Origin: Rachicladosporium sp. CCFEE 5018
Taxonomy: Eukaryota; Ascomycota; Dothideomycetes; Cladosporiales; Cladosporiaceae
Length of the DNA: 41,011 nucleotides
Assembly (NCBI GenBank): GCA_002077045.2
Contig: KZ111166.1
Coordinates: 69,123 to 110,133, forward strand
Direction: 5' to 3'
In this document: positions 32,833 to 41,011 of the stretch, piece after piece
How positions within the stretch are numbered: the first letter of the stretch is position 1
Layout of the letters: each line of letters begins with the position of its first letter
Program-made: the position numbers and the translations under genes
Notes under the pieces: generated by a model
Database searches by the model: none
Told to the model about the DNA's origin: nothing
What the model saw: only the letters and a program-made list of their open reading frames with translations

Positions 32833-33652
32833 GGCTACTACTAAGTTTTTGTCGTTCGCTTGAGAACTTCGACCGGGCTCCCCCAAAGTACTGTACTGAT
32901 AGTGCTAGGATGGACCTGTCTAGATCGGAGTCAATGGCTGCTGACATCCACTGTGAGCCAAAGTTCCGCACGCAAAACTCTGATCCACGGTATGCGCTTC
33001 TCTAAGGGATCCCAGGAGTCAAATGTTATTATGAGACTGTCAGTACATATGCACGAGGATGCTCGTTCAGTTCGAGAAGCTCTCGTTCAACTTTCTTCGA
33101 ACATCTCGGCAATTGATCGGCGGGTAGATCCGCTATCTGATAATCAGCCATGACGGAGTGGAGCCGAGTGCATGGCTGCGCTTGGAGTGTGTGAGTGTGT
33201 GCGCTGCTTTGGTTGCGCTGCTAGCACTTCCCCATGACCAGACCTCCTCAGACACGATACAATCTTCTGCTCGCTGCCATATCTGTCCATCATCCACCAT
33301 GTGACAGTGTTCCTGCCATTTTCACCGTACCGACACCCCTCCGACCACACTTGCTCGAATCACCGCAAACCAGACCGTAGCACCGCGCCCGAGTATATTG
33401 TCGATTGACCCGAGGCCGACACAAGACAACGACAGCACGCTGACTGGCTAGAAAGAGCACGGGAAGTGTGAAACTAGCTGCCACGTGCTAAGAGGAGCAA
33501 TCGCTGCCACGTGCATGGCAACGACCACATTGGCACCGCGTCGCAACAGTCGGTAACCCCCCTCCTTCCACTAAGACACCGGAGTTTCCATGAGACTTGG
33601 AAGTTGCTGCCACTGTCGCGACTGTATGCTGACGGCTATGGTGACAGCAGAC
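32833..33652. promoter_or_regulatory. Divergent promoter region NOP12 / DEP1-like (copy B)
   Basis: This is the counterpart of 23171-23990, of the same length and with only scattered differences. It includes the repeated CACGTG element. Confidence 0.5.
33477..33514. promoter_or_regulatory. Direct repeat of GCTGCCACGTGC (E-box pair, copy B)
   Basis: The 12-mer occurs at 33477-33488 and 33503-33514, with the same 26-bp spacing as in copy A. Confidence 0.5.
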
Positions 33653-36083
33653 ATGGACTCGACCAACTCTCCGCTTCGCAACATCCACCACGACACCACC
33701 CGCACACCGACACCCCGCCCTTCCATTTCGCCATTGAGCACCACCTCCAAACCTGCCAAAAGCTCTCCAGCGCTCACAAAGAACAGCATGGCACGTGAAG
33801 TGGACACCACGCAGAGCTTCAAGCCTCTCAATGGCATTGCTGCCCACGGCGACGAGTCGGACGACCTGGACGATAGTCGCTCCAGTAGCTTAAGCGAGCC
33901 AGACGAAGACGATGAAGATATGGAAGACGAGCTGGAGGATGAGCCCGATGAGGTCTTGAGCGAGATTGCGGCGCCGATACCAGCCGAGGTCGACTCCGAG
34001 GCAGAGACAGAAAGGCTAGAAGAGACTCCAGAAAAGCAGCGCAAGTTAGCAGAAAGCACAGGCAGGACGCCCAGCAAGCTTCGGGAAGCTACGGCTGTCG
34101 ACACACAGCTTTCCGACCCCCCATCACCAATTCTGGTGGATGCAGGAGCCGTGTCGAGTACGAGTACACTCGCAGCTGGTAAGTCGCTTAGCAATTTGCA
34201 CAGCTGTGACAACACGTATCGGATGTCGAGTAGAGCTAACGCGACATCTACAGGAGTCAAGCGAAAGCGATCAGACGCTGCGGAGGACAGTCCTCTCACG
34301 AGCCAAGACTCCGATCTTGAAGAGTCGCCACGAAAACGAAGTCGCGAGCCTACCCTAGATCTCCCGCCTGAAGAGGAGCTGCACGCGACAGTCGAAGACG
34401 ATGTCCTGGGTGACGATGAGTCTCATGAGGTTGATGCGCCAACACCGCACGTGGAGGACCGCGTGGTCTCGAAGGTTGCGAAAGGACCGAAGGGTAAGAA
34501 GGGCAAGCAAAAGGGACGAAAGGCGAAAGAGCAAGGTGTTGAAGCGTACGAAGCCGGGGCACAGGGTGATGAAGCCCAGGAAGAGCACGAAGTCAAAGAG
34601 ACGAAACCACCAACAGAAGCCGAAATTCAGTGGAAGAGCAGAATAACTGCAGCGTTCGACGGCGCGGCGAAGCTCGTACACGCGCAGCGATCGCAAGTAC
34701 TGGACGATCGGCTGGCGGACATCGACAAGGAGCTTGCCTTGCTCAGTCAGCCAGACTGCACACACCCGGAGTACCTCCGCTCGGTCGCATGCATAGACAG
34801 CCGGCGAGCAAAGCAGCAGCGCGAAGCTCTCGCGTTCCGAGCTTATAAAATCCGTGCGAGTGAGGAGCGTACACTCGGCGAGCGCGCACAGCTACACTCG
34901 CAGTACTTCCAGCAGGTGCGTGAGCAGCGAGAAGAGGTGATGTACCAGCTTGGCGAGGACTGGTACGCGATACAGTCCGAACGGCGACAGCAGCATCTCG
35001 ACGACGATGCGCGGTATATCTACAAGTTTCCAACAAAGAAGAGTGCGCAAGTGCGGCAGCAGGCGAAGTATAATCAGGAAGTCAGCGTGTTGAGTGGCGT
35101 GGCGAAGTATGTTGGCTTTCCAGCAGCGCCAGATATTGCGGAGGTGAAGGGAGGCGGTCTGGAGGCCGATTTGAAGGCTATGAAGGTATGTTTTCGTATC
35201 GCTGGGACGATGCAAGTGATTCTTGCTAATCTTCTCGCAGCTCTCGAGACGCGTACCGATTACAGTGGCACCAGCTCAGCAACGCACGATCTCGCAGCCA
35301 CCCATACCTCAGCAGCCAATCGCCGCACCCCTACCTGGTCACTTCGCCGCTACACTGAAGCCTGCCTCGACATTCAGCGAGCGCAGAGCACACGAGCAAT
35401 ATCTCGAACAAAACGCCTGGGCGCGACCACAACAGACGGTAGTTCCAGCGTACGGTACCCCAAATCTCACCCACACCGCTGATTGGGTCGATCAACCTAC
35501 AGGCGGTCCTCGGCACCTCATGCGCAATCTGAGTGGTCTCGGCAATGGAGGTCCAGCGTACGGATCAAAGCAATCGAGTCCTTTTGCCACGCCAATACCA
35601 AGTGCGAGACAGATGGATGCTGAACGAGGAGATGTGCCGGACGTGCCTAGTTCAGTCCTGGCTGCGCCGCCCGCAGACATTAGGCTGCAGAGTCACGGGC
35701 AGGGTGTGTTTGCGAATTCGCCACTGCAAGTGATCAAGCAGCGTCCCAATGGTACGGCACACGACTTGCACGACGCGTCTCGAGATCCGAGTCGAGAAGG
35801 ACCACCCGCCAGTAATGGAAGCCGGATCATCAGCGGCACTTCTACGATCGACGCGCCCCTTTCTGCTGAGAAGGCGGGCGGGTATGGCTACGATGCGCAG
35901 ACGAGACATAACGACGCCGATAGAGCGGAAAACGAGATACAGAGTGGGTTGCGGCGAGACGATGTAGCTGGTGCGGGACTGCCACGCCCGTATGTTGGCC
36001 CGCAGTTTATGCATGGACATGGCTTTCGGCCACTCGATGGCACACCGGGCGAAGGAAGGGTGGGTGTTGGAGGTGGTGGGTAA
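33653..36083 (+). CDS. DEP1: DEP1/Sds3-like subunit of the Rpd3L histone deacetylase complex (copy B)
   Basis: Exons 33653-34178, 34254-35185 and 35241-36083 match copy A in length one for one, giving 766 residues. The Sds3-like core differs only slightly (for example DKELALLSQ for DKELLLLSQ). Exon 3 carries many silent differences. Here intron 1 (34179-34253, 75 nt) has the consensus donor GTAAGT and a CTAAC branch site, whereas copy A has GTGAGT and CTCAC; this confirms that the stop-free 75-nt segment is an intron. Intron 2 (35186-35240) has GTATGT, GCTAAT and CGCAG. Role as for copy A. Confidence 0.8.
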
Positions 36084-36792
36084 GAGGCATGGGAGAAGCG
36101 CAGCGACAGTAGCAGCATGGATGATGAACGATTTGACACCGGACTCGGCTGGTTGATACCCCACTCCCAGGTAGTGAATGAAGACAACGCGCAACCAAAA
36201 CATCCCCTACCGAAGAGCGGCAAGGACGGCCTCGTCATGTCGCATCCCGTGCACGACGTCCACGGGTCTTATCGGCGCAAGAAGAAGACGTCGTCTAGAT
36301 GAGCTGCGGCGCGCTTCCATAGTGCGCACTGTGCTGCTCAAGTTATTCATAGGGAATGGGAAGCGAAGACAGATCAAGCTGACCGAACTGCCACCTGGGA
36401 GTCCAGTTGACCGGCCCACACTGGACTGTGAGCATGGTATAGCATGAGCGACCGATAGTATGCATTGGTCGACACTGCATCGCCCTCGTCATTCCGAGCC
36501 CTCCGGCGCACTCCCATACACGGACATGACCCCAGGCCACTGGAAGGTGCACGAGGTTAAGGACGGACTCGGCGTCGAGTGTGGCGGATAAAAGTTCCAT
36601 CACCAGGTGCGAGCATAGCGTACTACATGATAGCGGATGGTAAATGGTTCTCCGTAAGACGCGGCTGTTCGAGATTGCTGTAGCAATTGGAGAGTGTACC
36701 GGAAGGAAATCGCCCGTCGAAGCATTCGACTGGGACAGAACTTCGTTGCGAGCAAAAAGTCCTGGAGGCTTCATTCGTGGTACCAGTACACG
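36084..36792. other. Convergent intergenic region (copy B)
   Basis: This is the counterpart of 26422-27129 and nearly identical to it. No supported gene. Confidence 0.5.
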
Positions 36793-39712
36793 CTACACTA
36801 ACATTGGAAGCATGTCATGCGACCTTTGCCGTGCCCAAGTCCTCAACTCACGTCGTGTCAACTCTGGGTCCTCAAGATCAGAAGCCGACCATAGTCGGCG
36901 GTCATCGACGGGGCCTGCTGCTTCCGACTCGATCATGCTGCTTGGATCGTCCCAGAGAAGTGACAGAACAGACCTCAGTTCGGGGCAGTCGATTATATCT
37001 CCGTATGGCGTAGCTCCGTAGTCTTCAGTGGGTCCGCCAGGAGGGGCTGAGTCAGCCACCGAGACAGCCGACCGAACGAAAATGAATGGTACCGGATTGC
37101 CGTCTGATTCGATCGGCATGTCTGCAATTGCATGCTCGAATTTGGCACGTTCGGCTTCGGGCGATGCAACTTTATAGACCCCATTGTACCCAAGCCAGAG
37201 CCTAGCGAGCTTGTACAACCACATCGCCCACGGTCCGGTGTAGACATAGAAGGCTGATATCTGAGCGGCGTAGATGATCCTCGCCAGAGCTTTGCAAGTG
37301 AACACGAATCCTGGTCTCTCACGGCCGGCGATGCGTCTGGCTTTTTCGATGGAGTTTCCGCTAAGGATGGAACTCATGTCGTAAACAGCATTCGAAACTA
37401 TCTTGCGACTCGGTATGATATGCACTTGAAGCTCTCTGAAGACTTCAAGAAGTATGTCCACGGCCATCGATGGTTCGAACCAGTATAGAAGGGTCATGAC
37501 AACCGCTGCTGCTTCTATACCTGGTTGCGATACAGCCAGCCTCTTCCATGAACTTGTGGACGAGGTACGCCCTGCGAATGACCTGATCATTGCTACAAGT
37601 CTGTGTCTCTTGGACTGTAGCGCCGAGAGTGTCGGTACTCTTCTCGTAGGTGCACTTGCGTGGCCAGCCCCAAGTGCCAGCAGCGCTTCTACCAGATGGT
37701 CTTGAAGTCCATAAGAGTTCTGCAAAGGCGGTGCAGCAATATCAATGTGGGCGCAAACGCGGGTATCGTTGAAGAGGTGGTCGACATACAGGCTTGCAAG
37801 CGTGATAAAGCGACTATCTGGATAGAGAGTCTTATGCGCCAAGACCGCATTCTCGCTAGACGTGGGGAAACGCACGACAGCGCCGTTCATCCCATCAGAG
37901 ACACTTTTACACACGTCTTGTGCTTTGAGGACGTAAGCGAACGGCCGTCCTGCCGGGTCCTTACCACCAGCAATGACAACCCCGAAAAGATCGCCATCTC
38001 GTACTACAAATGCGCCGGAGTCCCCATTCACTGCTCATAGTCAGCTCACATTGAAGGACTGACGCGTAGCCGCCATCTGTACGCGAGTACTTACTCAAGG
38101 GTCTTGCTAGGTCGAGCTTCGCGGCTTCGAAGGAGGATGTCCCGAGGATTATGAAGGAAGATCCTGGCAGCAGAATGCCTGCTACAGTCCCCAGATGCGT
38201 TTGGACCACAAGACCCTTCCGTGTATACGTCTGGCCGGGCAGCGGCATCGTCTTACTAATAAGATCAATGAGCAGCCAATCGTTGCCGGCGGGCACCGCA
38301 CCAAAGTCCGCCAGGGCGTATTTACTGACTAAGCCTAGAGGCTGCCATTCATCGTATAACCCGTCTATCACGCCTTCTGGAACGTCATTCTTGGCAGGCC
38401 GTTTGCCCTCACCCTTTGGAAGATCGTCGTGATCGTTTGCATGCGAGTAGACTAGAGGGTGTGCAGTTGTAAAACCGTACAATTGCTCATCAACCTTGAT
38501 GGTCCCACCATAGGTCCAGAATATCTCGCCCGGAACAGAGCCTGTGGATTTGGTCTGCGTACGAATAAGGGTGCCAAAGAGTGCCTCCTCGTCACCCCGC
38601 GGCCTTCTAGAAACACTGCACTCGACAAGGGCAGCTCCAGTGGTCCAGTAAGGGGACACAGCGAATGGGACGCTGGCGTTTACCCCCTTCTCCCAATTGA
38701 ACTGAAGTGAGTCCTGCTTGGCGTAGATATTTGTGACATCGATGTGACTGTTGCCGTACACAGTCACGTCGGACCCTGTCATCATTGATAGACCCATGAA
38801 CCAAAAGCCCGAACCATCAGTCGCGTCCTTCACTTCCACAAGGAAATCACGAAGCTCCGAGCGCATTGACCGCTGGCTCAGTATGGACTCAATCTCTTTT
38901 CGCTTAGTGATGGCACGGCCGCTGCAAGTCACGGTTATCAGTATGCGACGACCGGGGTGCGTGGACTCTACGCTGATGGCAGCTTGGACACGCTCGAAAC
39001 CTCTCATATAGTGCTGGAGCCAAGTCCATATACGGCTTTTGGCGAGTTCGGCACGCTTCGCATAATCAGTCAGTGACTCGGATGACTCCTCAATAGCACC
39101 CAAAGTGCTGTGCGACGCCATCATTGTTGGTGCAGGCTGCTTTTGGAAGGCGGGCACTGCGAGAGACAGTGGACCGCCGTTCGACTCGACGTCAGGAGCG
39201 GAATCACTTAAGAGGGCGCTGCTACTCCCCTCACTCTGATTGCTGGGCTGCAGGGCTTGCGTTGGAGCAGAGTCGTCTTGTTTGACGAGCGCACTACTCG
39301 CGTCGCTCTGTTTCTGTCCCACTTGGTCCCCGTTTAGAGCGAGGTCGTGAGGTGGAATGACGGCCTTGTTAGCCGCGTCGGGCAAGGTAGGGGCAGCATC
39401 CTGGCTCGTCAGGGCAAGGCTCTGAGCCTCCGCTGAAATCAAAATCCGAGGCGCGGGGCTAGCTGGCGGCACCTGCACTGGTTCTGAAGCATCCTCGACG
39501 GTGTCTACTCGAACGAGGCCATCCGTTGCACGTTGCTTCGTGGACGTCTTGTTCTTTCGTTGGCGATCAGTGACCTTAGTGAACCAGGCTGTGGCAAGAG
39601 TGGGTATTTTGCCGCTCGGTTTGCGCGAAGATGTGCGCTGCTCTGCGACATTTTGGGACTGCGAGTTCTGCAGAACGCGTCCATTCTCACTGGGATTCTG
39701 CACGAGCTCCAT
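36793..39712 (-). CDS. Trypsin-like serine protease-fold protein with long N- and C-terminal extensions
   Basis: Exon 1 (38095-39712) and exon 2 (36793-38030) are joined by a 64-nt phase-1 intron (GTAAGT donor, CTGAC branch, CAG acceptor), giving 951 residues. Splicing creates the serine motif MNGDSGAFVV (S544). Upstream, FTTAHPL supplies a candidate catalytic H418 and NDWLLIDL a candidate D478, in the order and spacing of a chymotrypsin-fold domain. Residues 1-210 are low-complexity, Ser/Ala/Gln-rich. Residues 250-400 contain a TCSGRAITKRKEIESIL block that often precedes such domains in fungal proteins (from memory). After the protease-like part, about 350 residues (600-951) look helical and match nothing I recognise. 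No signal peptide is seen, so it is probably intracellular. Proteolytic activity is inference. Confidence 0.75.
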
Positions 39713-40162
39713 TCTTCAGCCTCCAGAGCGATCACGTATCTAGATTGTCCTGCAGCCTGAGGACAACCACCCAGGCAACCGGCACAGAGATGTCGTGATG
39801 TTCGTGGGGCCTGAGGACCAAATAAGAGATTTTTGGCCTGGATTTGAGGCGTCACCGCAACCGGGGGAAGATGGCTGTATTCAGGGCTTTCCGACGTAGG
39901 ACACTGCTACAGCAATCTGTATAAGCAGAGCAGCCAGTAAGGAGGGAATCCGGTAGTATACATCGCAAGCGCTGTCTGTAAACTGTCGCGACCCCATCAC
40001 ATCGTTGGTAGCGTGTCCGATCATAGCGCCGGGTCACCTGCAGATGGTGGCGTCGAGGCAGTGCATGGGCTGTGTGGACACAAGGCTATCGACTAGATTC
40101 CGTACATGTCTTGTCGAGCATGCACAGAAAACGCTGTCTTCCACATATAGTCGGGCGCGATC
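39713..40162. promoter_or_regulatory. Divergent promoter region, trypsin-like gene / right-end gene
   Basis: These 450 bp separate two start codons facing away from each other. No clear motif was identified. Confidence 0.45.
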
Positions 40163-41011
40163 ATGTCCAAAGACTTGCAAGCAATCTGGCGAGAGATAAA
40201 CGATGAACTTCGTGAGGTGTGCAGAGGAAAGTGTCCTCAAAGATCGGCAAGAACGTCGGATCGTCAGGAAGAGCTCTATCGACTTGGCATGGCTGCAGTG
40301 GCAGATGTCAGGAGCAACAATAATGACATTGCCACGAAGGCCATGTTAGACTTCCACTCACTTGTCAAATCGACAATACAGATCTTGCACGCTGGTTGGC
40401 CATCGATTACAAAGTACACTCTACGATCACTACTCCTCAAGCAAGGACACATCGATATTGCGAACGTCGACAAAGCCATCGATGTTGCACTATGTTTATG
40501 GCCGGGGATTGACTGCACTGGAACTGAGTACGACAAATGGAAACGTTGGCCGGATCATGATACAGCGTACGACTTCGTCATGACAAGACGCTTCGATGAT
40601 CCAGCGGATGGCGAGATAGATGATTCAATCGCGCGCTTTCCACCCAAGTTCCGTGCGGCACGTCTGCACGACATTAGCGGGATTCATATTGAACAGACAT
40701 ACTACCTGGACCAGCATCTTCGCTTCAACGAGGACACAAGGACCCTCAAGTTGTTCATGGATTTCCAATGGCTTCATGATATGTTGGAGCGCACCAGTGC
40801 AGAGCACTCAGCAAAGAGCTCTGTGGTGGCAACGCAACCATCGGCACCGCAGCCGCCAGCCGCAGCAAGTACTGCAAAATCTTGTACGTGTATGCAGCAA
40901 TGCAGACCGAATGCAGATGCCAAGGGGTAAGCTCGAGAATTCCCAACAGATATCGTGCCTCTGACCAAATGCGTGCAGAGACCAGACGACTGCATTGGCA
41001 GCACTGTACGA
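40163..41011 (+). CDS. Unrecognised fungal protein, 3' end beyond the window
   Basis: The ATG at 40163 opens a frame of 255 codons ending in TAA at 40928-40930. That stop lies inside a likely intron (40927-40978, 52 nt: GTAAGC donor, CTGAC branch, GTGCAG acceptor), and splicing restores an open frame (GDQTTALAALY) to the window edge. The visible protein has a helical N-terminal half, then TKYTLRSLLLKQGHIDIANV and a block near residues 175-210 with IEQTYYLDQHLRFNEDTRTL. A Pro/Ala-rich linker follows, with a CTCMQQC cluster. I do not recognise a domain with confidence. It faces the trypsin-like gene head to head. Confidence 0.6.

Larger units (their letters stand above)
28283..37845. repeat. 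Duplicated block, copy B
   Basis: This 9563-bp block has the same gene order and orientation as 18622-28182. It begins at the right edge of the N gap, in PMT4 intron 2, and continues without a break into single-copy sequence at 37846. Confidence 0.95.

Overview
The window is fungal genomic DNA: short spliceosomal introns (49-75 nt, one of 300 nt) with GT..AG ends and CTAAC/CTGAC-type branch sites, and a dense set of ascomycete housekeeping genes (sconB/MET30, ATG17, transaldolase, Cu/Zn SOD, EMC1, mL54, PMT4, NOP12, a DEP1/Sds3-like gene). Gene style and content suggest a filamentous or black-yeast ascomycete, most likely Dothideomycetes. That placement is inference; no marker gene for taxonomy is present.

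Positions 1-18180 hold ordinary single-copy genes: a clavaminate synthase-like 2-oxoglutarate oxygenase (-), the F-box/WD40 sulfur regulator sconB (-) divergent from ATG17 (+), transaldolase (+), SOD1 (+) convergent with an SDR that lacks the usual catalytic Tyr and Lys (-), EMC1 (-) divergent from a single-pass membrane protein (+), a four-helix membrane protein (-), and mitochondrial ribosomal protein mL54 (-).

Positions 18181-37845 contain one block twice, on either side of a 100-N gap (28183-28282). The order is PMT4 (-), NOP12 (-), DEP1-like (+), and the 3' part of a trypsin-like gene (-). Copy A is 18622-28182 and copy B is 28283-37845. PMT4 is complete in A but cut by the gap in B; the trypsin-like gene is complete in B but cut by the gap in A. 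The copies are identical over 298 bp at one end and 492 bp at the other, yet reach about 16% difference in internal tracts, mostly synonymous. This is what two overlapping haplotype (or homeolog) contigs joined end to end would give, so the tandem array is probably an assembly artefact from a heterozygous, diploid or hybrid genome. A true tandem duplication with gene conversion is the alternative.

Positions 37846-41011 are single-copy and look more accessory: the rest of the 951-residue trypsin-like protein with an unusual C-terminal extension, divergent from an unrecognised gene that runs off the right edge through a probable last intron.

The genes do not form one pathway. Shared regulatory regions are visible: a pair of ACGCGT boxes between EMC1 and its divergent neighbour, and a repeated CACGTG element between NOP12 and the DEP1-like gene that is kept in both copies. 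No tRNA, rRNA, transposon or CRISPR was found.
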